The notes below the pieces were generated by a model that saw nothing but the letters and a program-made list of their open reading frames with translations, did not search any database and had not been told where the DNA came from. The position numbers and the translations under genes were made by a program. DNA of 64,000 nucleotides from Pseudarthrobacter oxydans (GTDB lineage: Bacteria; Actinomycetota; Actinomycetes; Actinomycetales; Micrococcaceae). The DNA lies in contig NZ_JABTYH010000017.1 in the NCBI RefSeq assembly GCF_013314975.1, forward strand, positions 21,095-85,094, written 5' to 3'. Positions 8,873-17,223 of this stretch are shown here, in pieces. How positions within the stretch are numbered: position 1 is the first letter of the stretch; each line of letters opens with the position of its first letter.

Positions 8873-9546
8873 TGGTTTCCTTCCGTTGAAGTGCGGGCGG
8901 CCAGGGAGTGCGCGTAGTCCAGCAGCATGGCGGCTGCCGGCCTCGCCGCCCATTCTTCCTGCCACCCGGACCGCAGCACGGCACGGCTCACCGACTGTTC
9001 GGTTATTCCCAACTCCCGGGAAACCTGCTTCTGGCTGCCATGCCTGGCTTCACCCTGGATGGCCCGCAGCCGGTCCACCACCCGCCACTGAGCCTGGGTG
9101 CGCTGCTGCACCAGGCGTCCGATCAGGCGGAGCACCGCCTGGGCATTGGCGCTGGCCATGGCGTCCTCCCCGGCGTGGGCTTGAAGATCCTTGCTGCGGA
9201 CCATGGTGCCGGACACCACTGACAACGGAACCTGGCCGGCGGCGCCCTTGGCGAGTTCCACGGCTTTGCGGGCCGCCACGAAGCCGCTGCCGGAGCCCTC
9301 GCGCGGGCTGGCACCGGGTGCCAGCCCCACCGCCCCGATTCCTATGCCCACATACCAGTGCCCGTCGCGGAGCGCGTGCAGTGCCACATCCACCACATCG
9401 GCAGCCTGTTCCACCACTCCCTGGAGTTCATCGCCGACTGAACGCTCGAAGGGCACGGGCGTAAGGTTCCGCAAGGCGGCGATCAGTTCCGGGACGCGGT
9501 CGATATCGGAGGTGCTGCCCTGCTGGTCGATGGTGAGGACGTACAT
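8869..9546 (-). CDS. SatD-family protein with C-terminal helix-turn-helix
   Basis: 225 residues. The N-terminal part carries SatD-like signatures: a short first strand MYVLTID, GDELQG (38-43), GIGIG (67-71) and GFVAARKAVELAK (88-100). The C-terminal part has a clear helix-turn-helix at about 168-195 (QKQVSRELGITEQSVSRAV), so it should bind DNA. SatD was named from Streptococcus mutans secretion and acid tolerance genes; its biochemistry is unresolved. Two 24-bp near-identical imperfect palindromes lie directly upstream, the nearer one overlapping the -35 element, which suggests autoregulation. The stop codon overlaps the start of the membrane partner. Confidence 0.7.
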   Translation of the reverse strand: MYVLTIDQQGSTSDIDRVPELIAALRNLTPVPFERSVGDELQGVVEQAADVVDVALHALRDGHWYVGIGIGAVGLAPGASPREGSGSGFVAARKAVELAKGAAGQVPLSVVSGTMVRSKDLQAHAGEDAMASANAQAVLRLIGRLVQQRTQAQWRVVDRLRAIQGEARHGSQKQVSRELGITEQSVSRAVLRSGWQEEWAARPAAAMLLDYAHSLAARTSTEGNQ

Positions 9547-9552
9547 GCCCTA

Positions 9553-9581
9553 ACCGTACGCAGGTGAGTATCGCTAATCAA
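9553..9581 (-). promoter_or_regulatory. satD-like gene promoter (TTGATT-17-TACGGT), leaderless
   Basis: On the minus strand a TTGATT -35 element (9576-9581) and a TACGGT -10 element (9553-9558) are separated by exactly 17 bp. The predicted start of transcription is at the ATG at 9546, so the message would have no leader. Confidence 0.55.
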
Positions 9582-9625
9582 ACATATCTGGCTGATTATT
9601 TAATATCAGTCGAAATAGGCTGATT
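9574..9625. promoter_or_regulatory. two tandem 24-bp operator-like palindromes
   Basis: Read on the minus strand, both elements (9602-9625 and 9574-9597) begin AATCAGCC and end in a CTGAT- or TTGAT-type half-site. They are 28 bp apart, start to start. The second covers the -35 box of the satD-like gene. The segment is strikingly AT-rich for this genome. Likely binding site of a regulator, perhaps the SatD-like protein itself. Confidence 0.5.
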
Positions 9626-9633
9626 TTTGGCAG

Positions 9634-10311
9634 TCACCCTGCAGGAGGCAACTCCCGCCCCTTCCGGGTACCACGCCAGGCAATCCCACCGGCGGCCACG
9701 GCCAGCAGCGCAGCTCCGGCGCTTTGCGTGGGCAGGCTGCTCCCCGTAGTTGCCAGCCCCATGACCACCCCGAGGGCATAAAACACGACGGCGCCGGCCA
9801 CCCACAGTGCTCCTGCCCACCGCGGGAGCATGCGTGAACGCCAGGCCGCGACGCCGAGCAGGACAGTCCCGGCAAAAGCAAGCAGGAGCCCGGCCATAAA
9901 CGCCGCCGACATCGATCCAGGGAACTCAAGCTGCATGACATCCTGGTTTCCCGCCAGGTAAGCCCTGCCCACTGCCGGAGTCACGAAGGTGGAAACAACT
10001 GCAGGCACCAACAGCAGCGTGGTACCGGCAACCGCCATGACCATTGCCGCCAGCGCCAGGCGTCCTGACTGGCTGCCCGCCAGAAAACAGCCCAGCGCAA
10101 AGAGCCCGAAGACCGCCAGGAGGGTGCCTCCCGTACTGCCGACGAGATGGCTGACCTGATAGGAGTCCGAACTGACGAACCGGGCCCAGGCTGCGGGGTC
10201 AATCTCCTGGTCCGGCTGGGGCTCCAGGGAAGACCATGCGGTGAGAAGCCAGGATGCAGGCAGCACCCACAGTCCCGCGCGGATCCAGCGGCCGGTGTCC
10301 TGCGGATTCAT
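9634..10311 (-). CDS. hypothetical integral membrane protein
   Basis: 225 residues with about six hydrophobic helices and short polar loops. The start is supported by GGAAGGGCG just upstream of the ATG. The pattern (N-terminal helix, a DPAAWARFV loop, later helices with RMLPRWAGALW between the fourth and fifth) resembles DUF4386-like multi-pass proteins, but I cannot name the family firmly. It lies downstream of the M50 protease gene and upstream of the satD-like gene on the same strand. No catalytic motif is visible. Confidence 0.65.
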   Translation of the reverse strand: MNPQDTGRWIRAGLWVLPASWLLTAWSSLEPQPDQEIDPAAWARFVSSDSYQVSHLVGSTGGTLLAVFGLFALGCFLAGSQSGRLALAAMVMAVAGTTLLLVPAVVSTFVTPAVGRAYLAGNQDVMQLEFPGSMSAAFMAGLLLAFAGTVLLGVAAWRSRMLPRWAGALWVAGAVVFYALGVVMGLATTGSSLPTQSAGAALLAVAAGGIAWRGTRKGRELPPAG

Positions 10312-10367
10312 GTGGGCGCCCTTCCTGAAGTGGCTGCACGGCGTCCCTCCGGATGGAGGACCCAGTG

Positions 10368-11699
10368 TCAGCCGAAGAGGTTCACCGGCTTCACGATGTC
10401 GGCGTAGATGAGGAGGGCGCTCATGCCCATCAGCAGGGCGGCCACCACGTAGGTCACAGGCAGCAGCTTGGCGATGTCGAACGCGCCCGGGTCGGGTTTG
10501 CCAAACAGCTTGGCCACCTGGCGCCGCGCCCCCTCGTACAGGGCACCGGCAACGTGGCCGCCGTCGAGGGGCAGCAGCGGTATCAGGTTGAAGACAGCGA
10601 GTGCGAAGTTCAGGCCCGCCAGCAGCCCGATCAGTGCGGCCAGCCGGGACTGCACCGGGATTTCTTCCATGGCGGCAACTTCCCCGGCGACGCGTCCTAC
10701 GCCCACCACGCTGATGGGGCCGTTGGGGTCGCGGGGTTCCTCGCTGAAGGCAGCCTTTGCCACACCCACCACGCGGGCCGGCAGGTTGAACACTACGCCT
10801 GCCACCTGGCGGATGTTCTCCCCCGCCATGGGCAGGACGGACGACGCCGGCTGGGCCACAAGTTCGGTCTGGGAGCCGATGCCGAGGAAGCCGACGTCCT
10901 GGTAGCGGAGGGTGCCGGCGTCGTCCGTTTCCTGGCGGCCGTCCGCCCCGATGACGGGCCGGGCCGACAGCACCGGGGTCACCGTGGTGGACACCTGGGC
11001 GCCGTCCCGCTCAACGGTAATGCCCACCTCGCGCCCTGCGGAGGCCCGGATCCATTCCGTCAGCTGGTCCCAGCCGGTCACGGCTTTGCCGTCGAAGGAG
11101 GTGATCCTGTCGTTGGGCCTGAGGCCGGCCGCGGCAGCGGGCGTGGGCTGGCAATCCGCCGAATCCGGGTCCACGGTCTCCCCAGCCGCCACCTGGCATT
11201 TGGACACCTCGGAGATGGTGGTGGTGGCTGTGGCCACGCCAAAGCCCATGAGCAGGACAGCGGTGAGGAGCACGCCGAGGACCATGTTCATGGCCGGACC
11301 GCCCAGCATCACGATGACCTTCTTCCAGACCGGCAGCCGGTAGAACACCCGCTTCCCGTCACCCGGCCCCACTTCCTCGTGGGCCATGGACCGGGCTTCG
11401 GTGGCCAGGGTCTGGAACATGCCGGTGCTGGAGGGGCGGACGGAGCCGTCGTCCTTGTTGGGCGGGTACATGCCGATCATGGACACGAAGCCACCCAGCG
11501 GGATGGCCTTCACACCGTATTCGGTTTCACCCTTCCGCCTGGACCAGAGGGTGGGGCCGAAGCCGATCATGTATTTGGTGACGCGGACCTTGAACAGCTT
11601 GGCGGGCACCAGGTGCCCCACTTCGTGCAGCGCAATGGACACGGCAATGCCGATCGCCACAAAGACGACGCCGAGGACAAAAAGGAGGACGGGGGTCAT
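10368..11699 (-). CDS. M50 site-2 metalloprotease with PDZ domain (RseP/Rip1-like)
   Basis: 443 residues. The zinc site HEVGH is at residues 25-29 in the first membrane helix and the second active-site motif LDGGH at 378-382. A PDZ domain spans about 165-240, including LRPNDRITSFDGKAV. Such proteases cut transmembrane anti-sigma factors or other membrane substrates inside the bilayer. In mycobacteria the ortholog Rip1 sits between dxr and ispG, the same neighbourhood as here apart from the inserted satD-like, membrane and YciI genes. It starts 17 bp downstream of the dxr stop, consistent with one transcript. Confidence 0.92.
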   Translation of the reverse strand: MTPVLLFVLGVVFVAIGIAVSIALHEVGHLVPAKLFKVRVTKYMIGFGPTLWSRRKGETEYGVKAIPLGGFVSMIGMYPPNKDDGSVRPSSTGMFQTLATEARSMAHEEVGPGDGKRVFYRLPVWKKVIVMLGGPAMNMVLGVLLTAVLLMGFGVATATTTISEVSKCQVAAGETVDPDSADCQPTPAAAAGLRPNDRITSFDGKAVTGWDQLTEWIRASAGREVGITVERDGAQVSTTVTPVLSARPVIGADGRQETDDAGTLRYQDVGFLGIGSQTELVAQPASSVLPMAGENIRQVAGVVFNLPARVVGVAKAAFSEEPRDPNGPISVVGVGRVAGEVAAMEEIPVQSRLAALIGLLAGLNFALAVFNLIPLLPLDGGHVAGALYEGARRQVAKLFGKPDPGAFDIAKLLPVTYVVAALLMGMSALLIYADIVKPVNLFG

Positions 11700-11716
11700 T
11701 GACGTGCTGCTGCTTC

Positions 11717-12901
11717 CTAGAGACTTCTGACTGCTAAACGTTCGTTGGCGCGGGCACGTGCCCAGCTTTCAGCATCCAGCACTGACTCCACCGTCAGCCC
11801 GGAGGACCCTGGGTGTTCGCTGAGGACGGCATCGATCGTGTCCACAATGTCCGTAAACCTGATGCGCCCGGCGTGGAAGGCTGTGACGGCTTCCTCGTTC
11901 GCGGCGTTGAACACGGCGGGGAACGTGCTGCCCAGCCCCGCTGCGTGTTTGGCGAGTCCGACGGCGGGAAAGGCTTCCGTGTCCAGTGGCTCGAAGGTCC
12001 AGGTGGCCGCGCGCGTCCAGTCGCAGGCAGCGGCGGCTTTGGGCACCCGGTCCGGCCAGCCCAGTCCCAGCGCGATGGGGAGCCGCATGTCCGGCGGGGA
12101 TGCCTGGGCGATGATGGAACCGTCGATGAACTGCACCATGGAGTGCACCACGGACTGGGGATGGACCACCACGTCGATCCGGTCGAGCGGCACGTCGAAG
12201 AGCAGGTGCGCCTCGATGACTTCCAGGCCCTTGTTGACGAGCGTGGCCGAGTTGGTGGTGACCATGACGCCCATGTCCCAGGTGGGGTGGGCCAGGGCTT
12301 CCTGCGGGGTGACCCCGTGCAGTTCGTCCCTGTTCCTGCCGCGGAAGGGACCGCCGGAGGCGGTCAGGATGAGTTTTTCCACTTCCCCGGCCGAGCCCGA
12401 GCGCAGGCACTGGGCGATGGCTGAATGCTCGGAGTCGACGGGTACGATCTGCCCTTCCCGGGCGGCAGCCTTCACCAGCGATCCGCCCACAATGAGGGAT
12501 TCCTTGTTGGCCAGGGCCAGTGTGGCGCCGGAGCGCAGGGCGGCCAGCGTGGGGGCCAGTCCGATCGATCCGGTAATTCCGTTGAGCACCACGTCCGCCT
12601 CGACGCCGGCGACCTGCGTGGAGGCGTCCGGTCCGGCGATGATCTCCGGCCGGTAGCCGGGCTTTCCCGCCGCCGCGGCAGCGTCGGCCACCAGCGATGC
12701 CAGCTTTCCGGGGTCACCGCCGGCAATGCCGATCACGGACGCGCCGGTGTGCACTGCCTGGCGGGCGAGGAGCTCCAGGTTGCCTCCCCCGGCGCTGAGG
12801 GCCACCACCTCGAAAAGGTGCGGGGCGCCGTCGACGACGTCAATCGCCTGGGTGCCGATGGAACCGGTGGATCCGAGGAGGACGATTCTGCGTGGCTGCA
12901 T
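11717..12901 (-). CDS. dxr: 1-deoxy-D-xylulose 5-phosphate reductoisomerase
   Basis: NADPH- and divalent-metal-dependent enzyme making MEP in the isoprenoid pathway. 394 residues. The Rossmann motif GSTGSIGTQ starts at residue 10. DSEHSA carries the catalytic metal ligands, and [13 protein letters not shown] is the conserved DXR helix. Length is normal. It is followed 17 bp later by the M50 protease gene. ispG on the same strand is the second MEP-pathway gene in the window. Confidence 0.96.
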   Translation of the reverse strand: MQPRRIVLLGSTGSIGTQAIDVVDGAPHLFEVVALSAGGGNLELLARQAVHTGASVIGIAGGDPGKLASLVADAAAAAGKPGYRPEIIAGPDASTQVAGVEADVVLNGITGSIGLAPTLAALRSGATLALANKESLIVGGSLVKAAAREGQIVPVDSEHSAIAQCLRSGSAGEVEKLILTASGGPFRGRNRDELHGVTPQEALAHPTWDMGVMVTTNSATLVNKGLEVIEAHLLFDVPLDRIDVVVHPQSVVHSMVQFIDGSIIAQASPPDMRLPIALGLGWPDRVPKAAAACDWTRAATWTFEPLDTEAFPAVGLAKHAAGLGSTFPAVFNAANEEAVTAFHAGRIRFTDIVDTIDAVLSEHPGSSGLTVESVLDAESWARARANERLAVRSL

Positions 12902-12935
12902 TGCTTAAGTATCCCGCACCGTGCTGCCCGGCCGT

Positions 12936-14024
12936 TCAGGACTTTCCGAGCTGTGATTCAGGCCGCAGCACAGCGGGCACGACGCCGGACAGTGCTGTTT
13001 CCGCCAGCGCCTCGCCCAGTGCCGGTGCCTGCTTGAAGAGGTTGTGCCCGGCCACGGCGCTGACGCTGCCGGCAGACCAGATTCCCACCCCGTCATCGCC
13101 CCACGGCAGCCGGGTGACCCAGCAGTGGACGTAGCCGGCCGGTACGGGATCCAGGCCGGGGAGCGCGGTCCGCACGTAGGCTGCCGCACGTGCCGCCAAC
13201 GACTCCAGCGCCGCCGGGTCGGCGAGGCTGCCGTCCTGGCGCACTTCGGTTGTTTCGCTCAGGCCCACCGAGTAGCGCAGGTTGTCGGCCGAGGGCGCCG
13301 CGTAAACGCCCGTCTCCCCGAATACCCCGCTGCCGTCCTGGAATGTTGGCAGCGGAGCGGGCTGGACATCCCGCACGCGGAACGTCACGCGGGCGTGCGC
13401 GGCGAGTTCCACAGGAATGTCCAGTCCGGCGCCCCGTGCCAGGGCTGCCGTGCCGCGCCCGGCGCACAGGACCGCGTGGTCGAACCTGTCCACGCGGGTC
13501 CCGGTCCGGACCTCCACGCCCTGGCCGGCAGCGGGCCGGACCGCCATGACGTGGTCCGCCACGAGGGCGTCCCCGAGCTTGCCCGCCAGGGCCTCGAATG
13601 CGGCGCGGGTCTGGATTGCCCCGCCGTGGGCATCGAGCATCGCCTTGCCCTGGAAGTCCGCGAGGATCGGCAGCGCGGCCGCAAGTTGTCCGGGTGCCAG
13701 CAGCTTTACGGGAACTTCCGGCAGGCCGCTGAGAACGCGGAGCTTGTCCTCCACGCTGTCCCCGATAGCCACCGCACCGGCGCTGGAGACCAGTTCCACG
13801 CCGAACTCCGCCTCCCACTCCCGCCAGAGGGCGCGGCTGTGACGCACAAACGCGGCCAGCCGGACGTCGTCGTGGGCGTGCCGGAAGATCCTCGACTCCC
13901 CGGCCGACTGCCCTGAGCCCGGGGTCCCGGACTCGTAGACGGTGACGTCCGCACCTGCCTTCTGGAGGAAATGGGCTGCGGACAGCCCGACGATACCTGC
14001 ACCTATTACCGCAACACGTGTCAT
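12936..14024 (-). CDS. FAD-dependent amine/amino-acid oxidoreductase (DAO family)
   Basis: 362 residues from the ATG at 14024. A longer frame exists upstream but lacks any protein-like sequence. The N-terminus holds the dinucleotide-binding motif VIGAGIVGLSAA followed by YESG, and the C-terminal region has GHNLFKQAPALG, as in monomeric sarcosine oxidase and N-methyltryptophan oxidase relatives. The flavoprotein would oxidise a secondary or primary amine with O2 or another acceptor; the substrate cannot be assigned. It lies 34 bp upstream of dxr on the same strand. Confidence 0.82.
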   Translation of the reverse strand: MTRVAVIGAGIVGLSAAHFLQKAGADVTVYESGTPGSGQSAGESRIFRHAHDDVRLAAFVRHSRALWREWEAEFGVELVSSAGAVAIGDSVEDKLRVLSGLPEVPVKLLAPGQLAAALPILADFQGKAMLDAHGGAIQTRAAFEALAGKLGDALVADHVMAVRPAAGQGVEVRTGTRVDRFDHAVLCAGRGTAALARGAGLDIPVELAAHARVTFRVRDVQPAPLPTFQDGSGVFGETGVYAAPSADNLRYSVGLSETTEVRQDGSLADPAALESLAARAAAYVRTALPGLDPVPAGYVHCWVTRLPWGDDGVGIWSAGSVSAVAGHNLFKQAPALGEALAETALSGVVPAVLRPESQLGKS

Positions 14025-14071
14025 GGATCCAGCAAAACATGTTTGTGCGGGCCGGGCACCCGGCCAAGCAC

Positions 14072-14815
14072 TCAGGCAGCCACGAGTTCCAGCAGGCCCT
14101 TGGCCAGCGTGGCCACGGCACCCAGGTAGGCAATGACCGTGACGATGCGGCGGGCGGACGCGGGGCGCACCCGGCCGGCCAGCAGGTCGCCGGCAACAAT
14201 GCCCGTCACCATCGCCGCCAGGATCGCCAGCCACTGCCAGCCTTCCAACGCGGGCACGTGCCCGCCGGACAGCACGTATTTGCTGAGCAGCGACGTGAAG
14301 CCGGTGGTGATGAAATACGGCTGCAGGGTGGCGCTGAAGCTCTTCTGCTCCCAGCGGGTGGCAATGGCATAGGCCGTAATGGCAGGACCGCCTACGCCCG
14401 CTGCGGCATTCATCAGGCCGCTGGAGAACCCCAGGGATGCCATGGGGACGGGGCCGCTGGCACGCCAGGAACTCCGGGTCAGCCGCTGGGACACGAGCAG
14501 GGCGGTGATGAGCAGGACGCCGATGCAGATCTCCAGCGGGGCCTCCGGGACATTACTCGCCAGCCAGGCGCCGGGCAGTACGCCGGCCAACGCTGCGAGC
14601 GCCAGCCCGAAGTACTTCTTCCAGGCCACGTGCCGCCACACCCGGGAGAGGATAAGGAGCGACGACGTGGCGCCGCAAAGGTTGATGATCATCACGCCGT
14701 CGAAAGGGCCCAGGAGCACCACCAGCACCGGGGAAACGAGCAGCCCAAAGCCCAGGCCCGCGATCCGCTGGGCCAGCGCGCCTGCAATAACGGCGACCAG
14801 CACCAGCACGAACAT
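14072..14815 (-). CDS. TSUP (TauE/SafE) family membrane transporter
   Basis: 247 residues with about eight hydrophobic segments. AQRIAGLGFGLLVSPVL and SSGLMNAAAGVGGPA are the paired loop motifs of the two half-repeats. It is clearly distinct from the TSUP protein at 2942-3736. The substrate is probably a small anion, sulfur-containing or organic, not predictable from sequence. It is divergent from the lipase-maturation-factor gene; the shared upstream region contains a 23-bp tandem repeat pair. Confidence 0.8.
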   Translation of the reverse strand: MFVLVLVAVIAGALAQRIAGLGFGLLVSPVLVVLLGPFDGVMIINLCGATSSLLILSRVWRHVAWKKYFGLALAALAGVLPGAWLASNVPEAPLEICIGVLLITALLVSQRLTRSSWRASGPVPMASLGFSSGLMNAAAGVGGPAITAYAIATRWEQKSFSATLQPYFITTGFTSLLSKYVLSGGHVPALEGWQWLAILAAMVTGIVAGDLLAGRVRPASARRIVTVIAYLGAVATLAKGLLELVAA

Positions 14816-14827
14816 CCCTCGATCCTA

Positions 14828-14876
14828 GTGGCATTCCCCGGTGGCCTCCCGCGGTGGCATTCCCCTGTGGCCTCCC
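14828..14876 (+). repeat. tandem 23-bp repeat pair (period 26 bp)
   Basis: Two copies, 14828-14850 and 14854-14876, begin GTGGCATTCCCC and end GTGGCCTCCC. They differ at one base and are joined by GCG. They lie between divergent genes. Confidence 0.75.
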
Positions 14877-14891
14877 TGGCGGGGGTCGGCG

Positions 14892-14897
14892 TAACGT
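14892..14897 (+). promoter_or_regulatory. -10 box TAACGT, leaderless promoter
   Basis: TAACGT ends seven bases before the GTG at 14905. This spacing helps select 14905 as the translation start. Confidence 0.45.
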
Positions 14898-14904
14898 GGA
14901 CTGC

Positions 14905-16374
14905 GTGGACTGGCTCTCCTGGTTTGATGCGCCGGAATACGAATTCGCCCGGCAGGTACTGCAGCGGGGCGTGGCGGCCCTGTACTTCGTTGCGTTCCTG
15001 TCCACACTGAACCAGTTCCCGGCGCTTCTGGGTGAGCGTGGCCTCCTCCCGGTACCTGACTTCCTGTCCGGCTTCAGCCGCCTGCGGCGGCCCACCCTGT
15101 TCCGCTGGCGGTACACGGACCGGCTGCTGCGCTGGGTGTGCGCCGCCGGGCTGCTGGTGTCGGCGCTGCTGGTGGCCGGCATCCCGCAGCAGGGCCCGCC
15201 ATGGGTTCCGCTCATCGCGTTCCTGGCCCTGTGGCTGCTGTACATGTCCATCGTCAATGTGGGGCAGACGTTCTACGGCTTCGGTTGGGAGATGCTGCTC
15301 CTGGAGGCCGGCTTCACCGTTGCCTTCCTGGGCTCGGACCAGACGGACCCGCCGCGCACCATCCTGATCCTGATCGTGTGGCTCGTGTTCCGCCTGGAAT
15401 TCGGTGCCGGGATGATCAAGATCCGCGGCGGCCGGGAATGGCGCGACCTGACGGCCCTGTACTACCACCACGAGACCCAGCCGATGCCGGGGCCGCTGAG
15501 CCGGCAGGCGCACCTCCTGCCGAAGCCCCTGCACAAGGTTGAAGTCCTCGGCAACCACTTCGCCCAACTGGTGGTGCCGTTCTTCCTGTTCGCGCCCCAG
15601 CCGATCGCCAGCGTGGCCGCGGGCATCGTCATTTTCACGCAGCTGTGGCTGGTGGCCACCGGCAACTTCGCCTGGTTGAACTGGATTGCCATCGTGCTTG
15701 CCTTCGCCGCCGTCAGCGACCCCGTTGCGCATGCCGTGCTGCCGGCCATCCCCCTGGACTGGCACGGCCAGGCGGGCGTCGAGAGGGAGGCTCCCCTGTG
15801 GTGGCTGGCCCTCACCCTGGCGGCCACGCTGCTGCTGGTGGTCCTCAGCTACTGGCCTTTGCGCAACCTTTTCTCCCGCCGCCAGCTGATGAACGCCAGC
15901 TTCAACCGGTGGCAGCTGGTCAACACTTATGGGGCATTTGGCACCGTGACCAAGCAGCGGATCGAGATTGTGGTGGAGGGAACCCTCGACGAGGATCCGG
16001 ACGACACCTCCGACTGGCGTGAGTACGGCTTCAGGGGCAAGCCGGGTGACGTCCGCAGGCTCCCCCGCCAATGGGCTCCCTACCACCTGCGGCTGGACTG
16101 GCTGATGTGGTTCCTGCCGCTGAGGACCGTCCACGAGGAATGGTTCTATGCCTTCCTGGGAAAGCTGCTGGAGGCGGACCGCCAGACCCTGCGGCTCCTC
16201 CGCCATGACCCGTTCGACGGCGCACCGCCACGCTGGGTGCGCGTGCGCAGCTACCACTACCGCTTTGCCGGCCGGGAAGAGTTCAGGCAGACCGGGAACC
16301 GTTGGGTGCGGACGCTGCTCTACGAGCCGATTCCGCCGTTGTCACTGCGGCGGTCGCCCGGGCGGCCGGGATGA
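14905..16374 (+). CDS. lipase maturation factor family (LMF1-like) membrane protein
   Basis: 489 residues with roughly eight N-terminal hydrophobic helices, then a C-terminal soluble domain of about 150 residues. That domain includes NASFNRWQLVNTYGAFG, REYGFRGKPGDV and LDWLMWFLPL, hallmark blocks of the LMF domain. Animal LMF1 is an ER protein needed for lipoprotein lipase folding; the bacterial role is unknown. GTG 14905 is chosen over 14896 and an ATG at 14854 because a TAACGT box lies at leaderless distance and similarity starts at DWLSWFDAPEYEFARQVL. It converges on the CitE-like gene with a 9-bp gap. Confidence 0.85.
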   Translation: MDWLSWFDAPEYEFARQVLQRGVAALYFVAFLSTLNQFPALLGERGLLPVPDFLSGFSRLRRPTLFRWRYTDRLLRWVCAAGLLVSALLVAGIPQQGPPWVPLIAFLALWLLYMSIVNVGQTFYGFGWEMLLLEAGFTVAFLGSDQTDPPRTILILIVWLVFRLEFGAGMIKIRGGREWRDLTALYYHHETQPMPGPLSRQAHLLPKPLHKVEVLGNHFAQLVVPFFLFAPQPIASVAAGIVIFTQLWLVATGNFAWLNWIAIVLAFAAVSDPVAHAVLPAIPLDWHGQAGVEREAPLWWLALTLAATLLLVVLSYWPLRNLFSRRQLMNASFNRWQLVNTYGAFGTVTKQRIEIVVEGTLDEDPDDTSDWREYGFRGKPGDVRRLPRQWAPYHLRLDWLMWFLPLRTVHEEWFYAFLGKLLEADRQTLRLLRHDPFDGAPPRWVRVRSYHYRFAGREEFRQTGNRWVRTLLYEPIPPLSLRRSPGRPG

Positions 16375-16383
16375 GCGGGCCGG

Positions 16384-17223
16384 CTACCCGATGGCCTGGG
16401 CGCGGCGGATGATTTCCTGCGCGTGCTTGAGGATGGGGCCGTCGATCATCTTTCCCTGGTGCTTGAACACTCCGGAGCCGGCGGATGCTGCCGCCTCCAG
16501 GAGGGCTTCAGCGTCCGCCACTTCAGCGGCGGAGGGTGCGTAGGCGGCCCGGACCACGGCGGCCTGGCTCGGATGGATGCACGCTTTGGAGCTGAAACCG
16601 GAGGCGACGGCGTCGGCCGCTTCCACCTCCAGCCCGGCAAGGTCCGGGATGTTCGTGTACACCGCGTCCACCGCTTCCTTGCCGTGGGCGCGCGCAGCCA
16701 GCAGCACGGCGGAACGGGCGTGCAGCGCCACGTCCCGGTAGCCGCCGTCGGACTTCCTGCTGGACGTTCCGCCCAGCGATGCCAGCAGGTCCTCTGCCCC
16801 CCACATCAGGCCCACCACATTGGGGGCGGCGGCAATGGCGGAGGCGTTGAGGACTCCCAGCGCTGTTTCACACAGCGCGATGACTTTGTAGCCGTCCAGG
16901 GCTTCGAGCTGCTGGACAGTTTCCGCCTTGGCCAGCATGACCGTCCGGTAGGGCGTGTGGGCAAGGCAGTGAAGGTCCTTCTCGAACTCCTCGGTGCCGG
17001 CAGGATTGACCCGCACGATGGTGCAGCTGGGTTCAAGCTCCGGCTCGACCCCGGTGGTCCCCAGTTGGGCGAGGATGGCGCCGCGGGCACGCTGCTTGTC
17101 CGCTGGTGCCACGGCATCCTCGAGGTCCAGGATCACGGCGTCCGCCCGGGCAGCGGCCTTCTGGTAGCGCTCGGGCCGGTCGGCGGGGCAGAACAGCAGG
17201 GCGGGGCCCATCACAAAAGTCAT
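16384..17223 (-). CDS. CitE-like 3-hydroxyacyl-CoA lyase (HpcH/HpaI family)
   Basis: 279 residues from the ATG at 17223, which overlaps the MaoC stop as ATGA. TIM-barrel CitE hallmarks are LFCPADRPERY (R16), ILDLEDAV (31-38), RVNP (R71), CET (E119) and MWGAEDLLA (E144, D145 as metal and acid positions). The M. tuberculosis counterpart Rv2498c was reported as a stereospecific 3-hydroxyacyl-CoA lyase acting on (R)-HMG-CoA and citramalyl-CoA. By family and operon position, the expected role is the last C-C cleavage of leucine breakdown to acetyl-CoA and acetoacetate. It is the last gene of the liu-type operon. Confidence 0.85.
   Translation of the reverse strand: MTFVMGPALLFCPADRPERYQKAAARADAVILDLEDAVAPADKQRARGAILAQLGTTGVEPELEPSCTIVRVNPAGTEEFEKDLHCLAHTPYRTVMLAKAETVQQLEALDGYKVIALCETALGVLNASAIAAAPNVVGLMWGAEDLLASLGGTSSRKSDGGYRDVALHARSAVLLAARAHGKEAVDAVYTNIPDLAGLEVEAADAVASGFSSKACIHPSQAAVVRAAYAPSAAEVADAEALLEAAASAGSGVFKHQGKMIDGPILKHAQEIIRRAQAIG

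Noticed and set aside
10353..11702. 449-codon plus-strand frame opposite the M50 protease
   Set aside because: His/Gly-rich antisense shadow; the minus-strand frame has HExxH, PDZ and LDGG motifs.
14692..16257. 521-codon minus-strand frame opposite the LMF-like gene
   Set aside because: Gln/Pro/Gly/His-rich antisense shadow, while the plus strand shows coherent membrane topology and LMF blocks.
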